Source: Saprospiraceae bacterium
GTDB lineage: Bacteria; Bacteroidota; Bacteroidia; Chitinophagales; Saprospiraceae
Direction: 5' to 3'
Assembly: GCA_016714985.1 (NCBI GenBank)
Contig: JADKBS010000012.1
Coordinates: 198,452 to 262,451 of the forward strand
DNA length: 64,000 nucleotides
Positions 44,862 through 54,174 of this stretch are shown here, piece by piece; within the stretch, counting starts at the first letter, position 1, and each line of letters starts with the position of its first letter. The position numbers and the translations under genes were made by a program. The notes beneath the pieces were generated by a model, which was given only the letters and a program-made list of their open reading frames with translations, was not told the origin of the DNA and ran no database searches.

Positions 44862-46442
44862 TTAGTGCTTTACGAACTTCGCAATTTCCTCCACTTTGCC
44901 CATGTCATTGACCTTCAAGATGATGGCCCCGTCCGCCGATTTGAGGTAAAACCCGCCCGGTGTGCTCACCAAATTGTAGAAAAACGAGCGGCTTAGCGGT
45001 TCCGAAAGCTCCAAAAGGTCAAGCTCAGGGGCCATTTTGTTCCTGAAACGGATGATGCTGAGCACGTTTTTGCCCTGCTTGTTGCCGAAGGCAAAAGTCT
45101 CCGTCTCGCCCTCCTCCAGGTGCCGAAGGCAGTTGCCCTTGTCGTCCAGGTCGAGGCAGGCAATGTGGCTCACCTTGGGCATGGTGATGGCCTTTGCTAA
45201 AGTGGTGAACTTGCTGGGGAACGGGTAATCCGCTCCGGTTTTGGCTTTTGGCTCCTTGCCGTCCAGTACTTCGAGGTTGAAGTCGGCACTGGCAGCTACG
45301 ACCTGTGTTTTGGAGGACGTAGCCGACTTGAACGCCGTTGCTGCCGCCGCTTTTTTGCCGAGCAAGGCATCGGAAATAGCCATGACGAGCGCAACTTTCT
45401 CCCCTTGCGACTTATCGGTGGCAGTCTTTTTCAAGAACTTTCTTTTGGACAAATACGCCTTGGCCTCCGTTGGCTTTTGCAGCAAATTCAGCGTGCAGGC
45501 GTAGTTGATTTTTGCCGTGGTAAAACTGGGGTCGAGGGCGATGGCCAGCATGAAATTATTGAGCGCTTTGTTCAGCAGGTTCATCCGCTCCAGTTTTTGC
45601 GTCAGCGTCAATTCTTTTGGGGCTCCTGCCCTGTCAATTTTCTTCAAAAGAGTAGCAGCGTCCAGTTCGATTGGATAGACATATTTGTCTGTTTCCGGCA
45701 GGTAAAACTCCATGGCCTGGAAAAGGTACAACACGCCGAGGTTGTTGAATACCTCCCGACCTTGGTAGTATTGCAGGATGTGCTCATAGTTGGTGGTGGC
45801 CATGTCCCTGCGGCCTGCCACCAGCAGGTAGTTGGCCGTTTCATACAGGTCAATCAAATTGTCGGTGATTTCGAGCACCTCCTTGGCCGAGCGGGTGCGC
45901 TCCTCTAGGGGGGGATATCCTTTTAGCACCTTACCAGTCAGGCCATAGGCTTCGTATAGTTTTGGGAGGAATTTTGGAATCACGGTCGAAAGCCGATAAC
46001 CAGCTAGGTAAGCCGTGAACACGCCATTGATGTCTGCCACTTTTTCTGATTGGATATTCGACTCAAAATGCTGGTCGTAGGCGAGGAAATCGGTGCCTTT
46101 TCGGTTCTTTTTTGCTTCAGTATGAAATGCATGGGACAGCTCGTGGGCCAACACAAAAGCCAACGAGGCGCTTGAATCCTTGCCCATGCCTTGGCAAATC
46201 TGGTAGGTCTTGTCATCCAAAACCACGGTGTTTTTTGAATGAAAATAGGCGGCACCTCGCTTGTTTTCAAAGCTGTATTCAAATTTTGGCTTCTTCACAT
46301 TGTATTGGCCAGCAGCTTGGTACAATTCATCAAATATCTTCGCTGCAATGGCTGGTGCAGCTTTTGGGGCCGCATTGCCGAAGGCAGAAAAAGCCACGGC
46401 AAAGGCCAGCAAGGTCAATAATAGTTGTTTCCATTTTGTCAT
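44862..46442 (-). CDS. Secreted M48-like zinc peptidase with TPRs (M48-1), partner of caspase A
   Basis: The protein has a signal peptide (MTKWKQLLLTLLAFAVAFSAFG). The zinc motif HELSH lies in FVLAHELSHAFH, and a downstream SEKVADINGVFTAYLAGY offers the third ligand Glu with the Asp of the M48 ExxxD signature. TPR-like helices follow (YEHILQYYQGREVFNNLGVLYLFQAMEFY, LNKALNNFMLAIALDPSF). The C-terminus folds as KVSHIACLDLDDKGNC...GGFYLKSADGAIILKVNDMG. About 526 residues. The start at 46442 is chosen; 46454 is also possible. A MITE-like element begins only 13 bp beyond 46454, so it lies in the leader. The gene is followed by caspase A after 191 bp. Confidence 0.85.
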   Translation of the reverse strand: MTKWKQLLLTLLAFAVAFSAFGNAAPKAAPAIAAKIFDELYQAAGQYNVKKPKFEYSFENKRGAAYFHSKNTVVLDDKTYQICQGMGKDSSASLAFVLAHELSHAFHTEAKKNRKGTDFLAYDQHFESNIQSEKVADINGVFTAYLAGYRLSTVIPKFLPKLYEAYGLTGKVLKGYPPLEERTRSAKEVLEITDNLIDLYETANYLLVAGRRDMATTNYEHILQYYQGREVFNNLGVLYLFQAMEFYLPETDKYVYPIELDAATLLKKIDRAGAPKELTLTQKLERMNLLNKALNNFMLAIALDPSFTTAKINYACTLNLLQKPTEAKAYLSKRKFLKKTATDKSQGEKVALVMAISDALLGKKAAAATAFKSATSSKTQVVAASADFNLEVLDGKEPKAKTGADYPFPSKFTTLAKAITMPKVSHIACLDLDDKGNCLRHLEEGETETFAFGNKQGKNVLSIIRFRNKMAPELDLLELSEPLSRSFFYNLVSTPGGFYLKSADGAIILKVNDMGKVEEIAKFVKH

Positions 46443-46466
46443 GATTCGTTGCATTAATGATAAATG

Positions 46467-46600
46467 GTAACTATTTAGCAGGGGGTGTTTTTTGGGGAAA
46501 AATTGAAAATTTTTCCCCAAAAAAAACACCCCAAAATGTAGGAGGAGAGAGAAAAAATGGAATTTTTTCTCTCTCCTCCCACACCCTCCTAAGCTGTTAT
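46467..46600. mobile_element. MITE-like hairpin element, copy 4 (with 8-bp TSD)
   Basis: The element starts GTAACTATTTAGCAGGGGGTG and ends CACCCTCCTAAGCTGTTAT. GATAAATG directly flanks it on both sides (46459-46466 and 46601-46608), an 8-bp target duplication. Both hairpins are intact: GGGTGTTTTTTGGGGAAAAATT pairs with its complement across GAA, and GTAGGAGGAGAGAGAAAAAAT pairs with ATTTTTTCTCTCTCCTCCCAC with one mismatch. It lies between the anti-sigma and M48-1 genes. Confidence 0.92.
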
Positions 46601-46627
46601 GATAAATGAAGATTGCTGCAGCTGGCG

Positions 46628-46724
46628 GGTGGATATTTGGATATTATGATATTTGGCCATTGAGTTATTGGAGTCAAGGGCTTTGGATAATATCCCAGCA
46701 TCAAGTATCCAGCATCCAGCACAC
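46628..46724. repeat. Short tandem repeats before the M48 gene leader
   Basis: GATATTTG and TATCCAGCA units alternate over about 95 bp, between the MITE-like element and the end of the anti-sigma gene. Confidence 0.65.
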
Positions 46725-46725
46725 C

Positions 46726-47547
46726 TCAATGCCCAATCATCTTCAAAATCCCTTGCGCCGATTGGCGGTCCTTGCTTTCTGGGTTGTTGGCTAATGCAGA
46801 AAATATTTCTTCTGCTTTGGCGAAGCCGTCGTCCACTTTGAAGTAACAAAGGCCGAGATACCACGTGGCCGTGAGTTGGAAAGAGGACGCCTCGTTTTGC
46901 GTGAGGGGTTCCAAGATTTCAATGGCACGGGCATAGCGCTCAGTGTTCAAGTGGCCCATGCCAAGGTAGAACTGGGCAGTATCGTTGGTAGGGTGGTGAA
47001 CGAGGATGCTGTCCAGGGCGATGGTAGCCTCATGGTACTTGCCTGCATCATAGAGGGTAAGGGCGGCTTTTAGGCTGTCCTGTGCTAGTGAATCGGCTGG
47101 CAAGAGGCCAGCACCACCGAGGATGTCCTTCACGAGGGTCGTCTCTGGCTTGAAGTTGGCGGCGAAGATTTGTTCGGTGTCCACGGTGGCTTTTTCCCGA
47201 AAGAAACCCCAATAGACTAAGCCGATGAGCACGACGGCTGCGGCGGCGATTGACATTATTTTTCTCATGGCAAATGATTTTGTTGTTTTAGCCGAGTCAA
47301 TGGATACGACCTTGGCTTGGTGGAAAAACCGCTGGGACGCCAAGTTTTTGTCGGCGGCGGTGATGGCTTTGCGCAGCGCATCATCACCAGCGAGCCGGAT
47401 CCCAGCCAACAGCTTTTTTTCCTCGGCAAGGTCGTTGGCCAACTGCTCGTTGTTGGCCATGTCTGATTCGAATCTTGCCCGCTCTTCCCCTTCCATTTCA
47501 CGGTTCAGGTACTTGTGAAGGCGTTCTATATAATCGTTGTTTTCCAT
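46726..47547 (-). CDS. Anti-sigma-like membrane protein with C-terminal TPRs
   Basis: The 273-residue protein has an acidic N-terminal cytoplasmic helix bundle (YIERLHKYLNREMEGEERARFESDMANNEQLANDLAEE), typical of anti-sigma factors that start with a charged HTH-like hairpin but lack a zinc motif. A single transmembrane helix (MSIAAAAVVLIGLVYWGFF, about residues 97-115) follows, then periplasmic TPRs (AALTLYDAGKYHEATIALDSILVHHP, FYLGMGHLNTERYARAIEILEPL, WYLGLCYFKVDDGFAKAEEIFSAL). It is encoded 14 bp downstream of the ECF sigma gene. The periplasmic TPRs could sense the caspase/M48 TPR proteins, and release of sigma by proteolysis is a likely mode. Inference rests on context. Confidence 0.82.
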   Translation of the reverse strand: MENNDYIERLHKYLNREMEGEERARFESDMANNEQLANDLAEEKKLLAGIRLAGDDALRKAITAADKNLASQRFFHQAKVVSIDSAKTTKSFAMRKIMSIAAAAVVLIGLVYWGFFREKATVDTEQIFAANFKPETTLVKDILGGAGLLPADSLAQDSLKAALTLYDAGKYHEATIALDSILVHHPTNDTAQFYLGMGHLNTERYARAIEILEPLTQNEASSFQLTATWYLGLCYFKVDDGFAKAEEIFSALANNPESKDRQSAQGILKMIGH

Positions 47548-47561
47548 CTAATATACGTCAG

Positions 47562-48137
47562 TTAGCGATTAATGAACTTAGGATTGTTTTTCACCAATTT
47601 TCGCAAGTATTCGAGGCAACGGAATTTTTTCACCTTCACGAAGGCTTCCGTGTAGCCGGTCAGCACTGCGATTTGTGCATGGCTGAGATTTTGATAAAAA
47701 GAGTAAGTTATCACTGAACGACAATCCGCTTCCAGATTGTCCAACTGCTCGTTCATCAAGTTTAACAGCAAATCCTTTTCCTCATGAGAAAGTCCCTCTG
47801 TTACAGGGTCTGTTTGCTCCGCAAAGACGAACTGCTGTTGGTCAACGCTGATTTCGGGGCTTGGCCTACCCGCTTTTTTCAAATAAATATTGCGTGCAAT
47901 GGCATAGATAAAAGTGCTTGCCTTACTGGTTAGCACAAAATCGGGTTCCCGAAGCTTTTTCACGAAAACGAAAAGTGCCTCTTGAAATACATCACGGGCA
48001 TCTTCGGTATTGCCCCGGTACTTGAGCACCATATCCTCTACCATGCGGTAATACTTGCGGTACAGTTCCTCGAAGGCTTCCGGCGCACCTTGGCGCAAGG
48101 CAATCAGGTAATCGCTATCAATGGGTATTTCCTGCAT
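47562..48137 (-). CDS. ECF-type RNA polymerase sigma factor
   Basis: The 191-residue protein shows sigma region 2 (EAFEELYRKYYRMVEDMVLKYRGNTEDARDVFQEALFVFVKKL, with STFIYAIARN) and region 4 (LDNLEADCRSVITYSFYQNLSHAQIAVLTGYTEAFVKVKKFRCLEYLRKLV). Length and layout match the sigma-70 ECF family. The downstream gene is a membrane anti-sigma-like protein 14 bp away. The sigma factor probably drives expression of the M48/caspase unit; a target promoter could not be identified by eye. A TACCTTTG box at 48169-48176 may drive the gene itself. Confidence 0.93.
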   Translation of the reverse strand: MQEIPIDSDYLIALRQGAPEAFEELYRKYYRMVEDMVLKYRGNTEDARDVFQEALFVFVKKLREPDFVLTSKASTFIYAIARNIYLKKAGRPSPEISVDQQQFVFAEQTDPVTEGLSHEEKDLLLNLMNEQLDNLEADCRSVITYSFYQNLSHAQIAVLTGYTEAFVKVKKFRCLEYLRKLVKNNPKFINR

Positions 48138-48168
48138 ATTTTGATTTTAGGTCGTTGTCCTTTAGGCT

Positions 48169-48176
48169 CAAAGGTA
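48169..48176 (-). promoter_or_regulatory. -7 box for the ECF sigma gene
   Basis: Read on the minus strand the sequence is TACCTTTG, an exact TAnnTTTG match 31 bp before the sigma start. The upstream terminator abuts it, so the -33 zone lies in the hairpin. Confidence 0.5.
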
Positions 48177-48206
48177 AAAAGCCCCGGCCTATATTTCACC
48201 GGGGAC
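48176..48206 (-). terminator. Terminator between the 48373 gene and the ECF sigma gene
   Basis: CCCCGG and CCGGGG arms are followed on the minus strand by CTTTTT. It should end the transcript of the secreted protein gene at 48373. Confidence 0.6.
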
Positions 48207-48257
48207 TTCGACATGTTAGCTATGAGAAGGAAAAACCCACTAAAATCAAGGGGTGGT

Positions 48258-48340
48258 TTTTTGGGGTTCGTGATTCGTGAATCGTGATTCGTGGTTGGAG
48301 GCAATGTCCGATGACCGATAACATTCAATGACCAATGGCT
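48258..48340. repeat. Short tandem repeats of GTGATTC and ATGACC units
   Basis: GTTCGTGATTCGTGAATCGTGATTCGTG is a 7-8-bp repeat cluster, followed by a different set based on CGATGACC/CAATGACC. It lies in the gap before the 48373 gene. Confidence 0.75.
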
Positions 48341-48372
48341 TACCCATCAAAGGATACAGGCGGGGCGCGGTA

Positions 48373-48792
48373 TCATCTCCCTACCAATACTTGCGGCCCC
48401 CCAACTTCGGCATAAGACTCCGTTGGGTAAATCAGTGCTCCTTCTGTTTCCAGTTCGAAGTTGCCGTATCCTTCCAATGCCATTTGAACAATCAAGGATG
48501 CGCCTTTTTCAATTCCCAGCTTGGCGCCCGATTCTAATACGATGCTGTTAACTGTTGCTCCAACGTCACCGATGATTGGGTAAATGCCTGATCCTGTTGA
48601 AACATCAGGGATGATGACGTTCTGGAAATCGTCGGGCACGCTGCCTTTGCTCCAGTTTTTTGGGCAATTCCAGTTGTCAGCTTGACCCGGCGTCCCCCCC
48701 TTCCAGAAATTGGTGTTTTGCGATTGCGCTTGGCTAAAGTTGGTTATGCTTGCGATGAAGATGATGGCGATGATGATGGTTGTGGATTTCAT
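48373..48792 (-). CDS. Secreted small protein with a G8/parallel-beta-like repeat
   Basis: The 139-residue protein (start MKSTTIIIAIIFIASI) has a signal peptide cut near QAQSQ. It then reads NTNFWKGGTPGQADNWNCPKNWSKGSVPDDFQNVIIPDVSTG and ends in a series of beta strands (NSIVLESGAKLGIEKGASLIVQMALEGYGNFELETEGALI). This matches the beta-helix onset found in many long Bacteroidota surface proteins; here the domain stands alone. Its role is unknown. The start at 48792 is preferred over 48837 because a signal peptide begins there. Confidence 0.75.
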   Translation of the reverse strand: MKSTTIIIAIIFIASITNFSQAQSQNTNFWKGGTPGQADNWNCPKNWSKGSVPDDFQNVIIPDVSTGSGIYPIIGDVGATVNSIVLESGAKLGIEKGASLIVQMALEGYGNFELETEGALIYPTESYAEVGGPQVLVGR

Positions 48793-48996
48793 TGTTTCGA
48801 GATTTAGCTGTGATTGAAATTGTTGTTTCATGCACATCTATACTCGAAACGGAAAGGGGTTATCAGGATATGCGAAGTTTTTTTGAGAAATATTCACGAA
48901 GACTATTGGACATTCAAGAGAATCACCCCAAAGGGCAAACGAATTGCAAAACGCAATCTCATTTTCAACGTGGAAATAGAAACAAGAGTCACCTTA

Positions 48997-51900
48997 TCAC
49001 GGCTGCATCCCATGCGCAGCCAGTAGGTTCACGAAGCGCTCCTGCTGCCGAAGGCCGTCCCACTCGCTGCTGTATTGGATGACATATTGGTAGCTAAACC
49101 CGTCGGAGAGCGCCTTTTCGAGCCAGGTCAGTGCGGACGATTGGTTGCCAGCGAGGGCAGCGAGGCGGGCCAGGGTGTAGTGGTTGAGCTGGCGCATGTT
49201 TTCAGGTTGCTGCGCAATTTCGGCTTCGTAAAAACGGATGGCATCGTTATATCGAGCTTGGTAGGTGGCCAGTTTGCCCCGCAGGGCACTCAGCCCCGGC
49301 ACCGGCTCGAACCGGAAGCGGTCGGCCTTGGAGAGCAGCGAGTCGGCCTCGGCAAATTTGCCAGAAAGGGCGTACAAATCGCCCAATTGAATCCGTTGCA
49401 GCAGCTTGATTTGGTTGTTGCGGAGCAAATCCTCCAGCACAGGTATGGCCTCTTCGAACTGGCGGGTTTCGTGGAAAATGTCCACCAGCTCGTACTTGGC
49501 AGCCACTTGCGACGAGTCCAAACGAATGGCTTCCTTGAAATGCTGGATGGCCTCGGCTGTGTTTTTATACAGATGCCCGACACGCTCGTGCATGTGGGCC
49601 ATGGCCGGATAGGTGGTGTCGAACGCCATGATTCGCTCAAATAGCCGGGCGCCATCCCAGTGGCTACCATATTGGTTTTCATTGGCTGCCCAACGGTAGA
49701 GCCATTCCGGGTTTTGGGGGAACTGGTTGGCCATTGTTTCATAAAACATGCTCAGTTTGGGGTGGTGATTGAATAAAGCAGCATATTCCACGAGCCATTT
49801 TTCCTGTTCTGGGTAGCGCCTTTGGGCGCTCAGCAAATTGTCCATGCGCTCATAAATATCCCTCACCATTTCATCGTCTTCAGGGTTTTCCTTCAGCAAT
49901 GCCATGTACATTTCCTCTTCCTCCAAGCGGCGCTCCTGCTTTTTATACACATCGGCAAGGTGCAGCTGTAATTGGGGCTCATCAGGCCTGAGCTTTAGGA
50001 GTTTGAGCAGTGCCAGTTCGGCCTCTTCGTACCGCTTGAGGTGGTACAGCGTACGGCCTAAGTAATCATAAGCCACCGTGTTTTCTTTGTTGAAATCGAG
50101 CACCCTGCGCAAGTATGGTTCGGCTGCCTCATATTCGCCGCCTTTGAAATAATATATGCCTCGTTTCAGGAATTCTTTCTCCGGGGTTGGTTTGGCTTCA
50201 AAATCTAATCTGTCTATGACGCCATCTGCATCCATATACACTCTTTCGCTTAGCGGCATTTTCACGGGTTGACCTGCGGCAGTGTTTAATTCCGTTGGAG
50301 TAAAAATGATAACTTCCTTTAGCTTTTCCGCTTCGAAAAAGTAATTGTTGGCATCCATGTATTGTGTGCGCTGTACCATGAGGTGGCCCATTCGCTCCTG
50401 TGCGGCATAGAGGTTTTTATCAGCCAAAATGGCTTTTTCATAAGCCTTTTCGGCTTTAAGGATATTGTGCTCGTCCATCCAAACGTCGCCGAGGTTTACC
50501 CGTGCCTTTGCATAATCCGGCTTTAATTCCAAGGCTTTAATTGCCGATGATTTTGCCTTTTCCAATTGATTTTGCCTCACATATATAATAGCGAGGTTCG
50601 AGTACGGAATCGCCCAGTTCGGGGCCAGTTCCACCGCCGTTTGGAAATAAAACCTGGCACTGTCCAATTGGCCAACTTGAAGGAACAAAACCCCGATTTC
50701 ATTGTGGACGTAGGGTGCCCGGTCGTCCAGCTTCAACGCAGCTCTTTGCTTCTGCATCGGGGAGTCTTTGTCAATGCCCGCAGTGCCCATCTGGAGCAGC
50801 AGGCGGTCGCAAACCCCATCGAAATAATACTGCTTTACCTGCATCCGCTTCAGCAGTGAGTAGTCCGGCCCTGCCAGCAGGATGGCAGCTTGCAGCATCC
50901 TCGGATAATGGACGTATTCCACCGCCAAGTCCTTGAACTGCCGCTGGGCCAGCTCGTTGGCATCTGCTTCGAGGTAGGCGTTGATGGCCTCCTGCGAGCG
51001 GTTGTGCAGCTCCACTACGAGGTACATGGCCAATTCTTCCCGCTTTTTCGGGTCTTTTTGGGCATAGTCCAAGAGGTGTTTCAATGCCGTTTTCTGTTCC
51101 CCCAATTTTGCGAAGGCAGCCCGAAAAGTAATCGAGCAGGGCTTCGCTCGACTTCATGGCTTCTTCGAACTCGGCGGAGAGCACCATATCCTTGATATCC
51201 GCTGATTTTAGGAGGTAGTCAATCGTCGCATCCTCCAGCCGGGTGGGCTTGCTTGGTTCCAAAAAAATGGGTTGCTCCATGACAGCGCTCGATACATGGA
51301 CTTCGGCGGCTGCTAACCCGGCAGCATCTGCTGCATCGTCAGCGCCACGGCCCGGCGATGCACCCATGGCCACTGGCGGAGCGGCCATTGCCATCGTTTG
51401 GCTGCTGGCCATCTCATGGGCCAACGCAGCCAGTTCCTGCTCATCCACATTGGCCAGTTTGAATAGCTCGTCGCCCACGAAGACAGGGTTCTGCCGTTCC
51501 CCCCGGCCTGCTGCGTTCAGCGACTTCTTAATATTGTCCTCCACGTATTTTTCCACCTCGTCAAAATCAACCAACTGGTCTTTTCCCTCATCGGCCAGGC
51601 CCTTCAAGCCATTTACGAAGTGATAGGAAAACAGCCCCGGCCACCGCCCCAGCTTGCGTCTTCCAGCGATTTTTGGTCGTGCTTGCAGGCCATGATGCGC
51701 ACCTCGTTCTCTGCCTGTTTTTCGAGCTCCTTGCCTGTCAGGTTCGTTTTGTCCTTCTCGAGCTTGCCCGACCGGCAGGCGTCCAAGATGATGATGGCCT
51801 TCGACTCGCTTTTCACCGACAAGTTGAACCACGATCGTCGAGGTCTTCACCCGCACGGCGGTGTTCCTGTAAATATCCGACGGGGTGTCGAAGGCAATCA

Positions 51901-52306
51901 GGTAGCCCCGCTCCTTGGGCGTTTCCTTGTCCACGTCGCCATGCCCAGCGTAATAGATGATGGCCCGGTCGCCCTTCTGGGTCTCCTTTTTCAGCCAGTT
52001 CAGCCCAGCGTCAATGGCTGCCAGCGTGGCATTCTCGTTGGTCAGCAGCCGGATGTTTTCCTTCGGCAATTCACCCCCCGATTTTGACCGAAGGTACTCG
52101 TTGAACACCTCAGCGTCACGGTGCGCAAACTGCAACTGGGGCCTGAAAAATTTGAAATTGGAGATGCCGATGACCAGCGCACGGGTGACGCCCGTTTCAT
52201 CGCTGTTCAAATCAAGCATTGGCGCACCGCCACGTTCGGATGGGTTTTGCTGCGCAATGGCCGAACCAAAGGCAAAAAGCAATATGACCAAGCTATAATT
52301 TCTCAT
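48997..52306 (-). CDS. Secreted caspase-like TPR protein (caspase B), with at least three frameshifts
   Basis: The protein starts MRNYSLVILLFAFGSAIAQ (signal peptide). Its frame shifts near 51832, 51636 and 51118. Joined, it reads as a caspase fold (TRALVIGISNF, YYAGHGDVDK, ILDACRSGKLEKDKTNL, ENEVRIMACKHDQKSLEDASWGGGRG), the EF-hand-like loop DEGKDQLVDFDE, the linker ELHNRSQEAINAYLEAD...YPRMLQAAILLAG...QYYFDGVCDRLL, and about ten TPRs to the end at 48997. Catalytic His and Cys are both present. It is closest to caspase A and, like it, follows an M48 gene (gap 30 bp). The multiple shifts are probably assembly errors, but decay cannot be excluded. Confidence 0.82.
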
Positions 52307-52336
52307 AAATAACTGCTTTTTCGGATTCATCATTCA

Positions 52337-54016
52337 TCATTTATAAATCACCCACCGCATCAATTTCCCCGCCCCATCGAACTGAAAAATCAGCCCACTG
52401 AAATCAGTGGCGTTCTTGTACCGCAGCATGGTTCCGCTGCCGAGGTTGACCCTTGCTTGCGGTTCGCCATATTTTTCCAGCACTTTGGCCTGTTTGTCAC
52501 CTAATTTGATGCCCTTGTTTGTTTGCTTGCTATAGCCCGGCCCCGTCATTTGCAGGAAAGTATCCTTTTTTACCTTATTGCCGCCGCTACCAGTAATGGA
52601 AGCATTGGCAAAGACCACGGAAGCGGCATACGATTTAGCGACCAATGTGATTTTATGCTCCTCCCCATCGGCAATCTGCCCCCTGATATCCGTCTTGTTC
52701 AACTTGATGCTGGAAAAAGGCAGGTCGTCAATTATCTCTTTACTAAGGTCAATGCCTTGTGGGGGTTGGCTGGTATTTGGTTTTCCACGCAAGGTGTTTT
52801 GGTTAGCCTTCGTCAGAAAATGGTTGGCGTTTAATTGAAGTGCTTCCGCAAAATGGGCCTCCGCACCTACTGAGTCACGGGCCAAGGCCCGCAAGATACC
52901 AAGCAGCAATACGGCATCGGCATGGGTGTTGGCCCATTCAGGGCTGCCCGTGGCCAGGCGGATGGCACGGTTGGCCGCCACTGTTGCATCTTCCCATTCT
53001 AGTTCAGCATTTTCCTTCTGCGAAAGCCCGAGCAGGGCAAGGGCGCAGCCCTCGTTGAGGTGGGCGATGGGGTAAAAAGCGTCGTACTGCCTTGCTTTTT
53101 CAAAATAATCCAAAGCCTCCATCAGCTTCTCTTCCCGCAGTTCCTTGTTGTTGTCGCCACGGGTGCCGTTCATTCTGGACTTCACATCCAACTCCACGGG
53201 GAATGCAAACTTGTTTTCCGTAGGCGCAAACAACTTAATGGCCGATAAAGTGGACAATACCCCGACGTTGTTATAGATCTCCCGGCTTTGGAAGTCTTCC
53301 AGCACTTTGAGGTAGTATTCCAAGGCATCGTCGTATAGCTCCAGTGCGGCCAGGAAATTGCCCATTTCAAACAGGTCGAGCAGGTTTTTCAGCTTTTGCT
53401 CCGATTGGGCGGCCATCGCCTGGCGCTCTTTCAATTTAGGGTAACGGGATAGTTTTTCATCGGTGAGGTTATAGGTCTCATAGACCTTTTCCATGAATTT
53501 CGGAGCGATGCCGAAGGTCGTGAAACCCGCTTGGTAACTAAGGAAGCCTCCAAGGTAATCGGCCTGTACCTCATCTTCCAATTCTTCGTCTTTTACACCG
53601 ACATCCATCCCAAAACCCTTTGATTCATGGGCAAAATAATCCTCCCAATCGTGCTTTTCGTAGCAATGAACCAACTCGTGGGCAAGGATATTGGCGAGCG
53701 CATTGAGGGAATCCTTTCCAAACCCAGCGCAGATATCGTAGGCTTTTTCTTCAAAAACAATGAGTCCCTGCTTCGGATAGGCAACAGCGGGGCCACCGCC
53801 AGAGTCCTTCACAAAACGAAGGATTGGTCGCCGGGAGCGGAAGTCGCCTTTTGCGTTCTTCAGTTGGCTGAATACTTCCCGAACCGTTTTCACCTTATAG
53901 GAAGGTAGGTCAGGTTCCACAAAAATATCAGGGGCTATCCTGATAACATCCACTTGATTTGGTGGATAAACAAGGCCAAATAATGAGGCTGCGAAGGCAA
54001 TGATGATTGTTTTCAT
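52337..54016 (-). CDS. Secreted M48-like zinc peptidase with TPRs (M48-2), partner of caspase B
   Basis: The 559-residue protein has a signal peptide (MKTIIIAFAASLFGLVYPP), the zinc motif HELVH in ILAHELVHCYEKHDW, and ExxxD in EDEVQADYLGG. TPR-type helices occupy about residues 210-420. The C-terminal ~60 residues (LGDKQAKVLEKYGEPQARV...FDGAGKLMRWVIYK) have the fold pattern of BamE/SmpA-like or small beta domains. It is divergent from caspase C across a 158-bp gap and leads directly into caspase B. Sequence and layout repeat those of M48-1, so the pair M48 then caspase is duplicated. Confidence 0.85.
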   Translation of the reverse strand: MKTIIIAFAASLFGLVYPPNQVDVIRIAPDIFVEPDLPSYKVKTVREVFSQLKNAKGDFRSRRPILRFVKDSGGGPAVAYPKQGLIVFEEKAYDICAGFGKDSLNALANILAHELVHCYEKHDWEDYFAHESKGFGMDVGVKDEELEDEVQADYLGGFLSYQAGFTTFGIAPKFMEKVYETYNLTDEKLSRYPKLKERQAMAAQSEQKLKNLLDLFEMGNFLAALELYDDALEYYLKVLEDFQSREIYNNVGVLSTLSAIKLFAPTENKFAFPVELDVKSRMNGTRGDNNKELREEKLMEALDYFEKARQYDAFYPIAHLNEGCALALLGLSQKENAELEWEDATVAANRAIRLATGSPEWANTHADAVLLLGILRALARDSVGAEAHFAEALQLNANHFLTKANQNTLRGKPNTSQPPQGIDLSKEIIDDLPFSSIKLNKTDIRGQIADGEEHKITLVAKSYAASVVFANASITGSGGNKVKKDTFLQMTGPGYSKQTNKGIKLGDKQAKVLEKYGEPQARVNLGSGTMLRYKNATDFSGLIFQFDGAGKLMRWVIYK

Positions 54017-54174
54017 CGGAATTCAAATTATGGAATTGATTCTATGCACGCTTCATTTGGGCGTGTAATTTTAGGATAAATACTTCGCAATGCGAAAAGG
54101 GAATCAGTGGAAGCCGTATTTTTCTAATTTTACCTAAAATCTTGACCCTTTTTAACTGACGCAAATTTGCCGAT

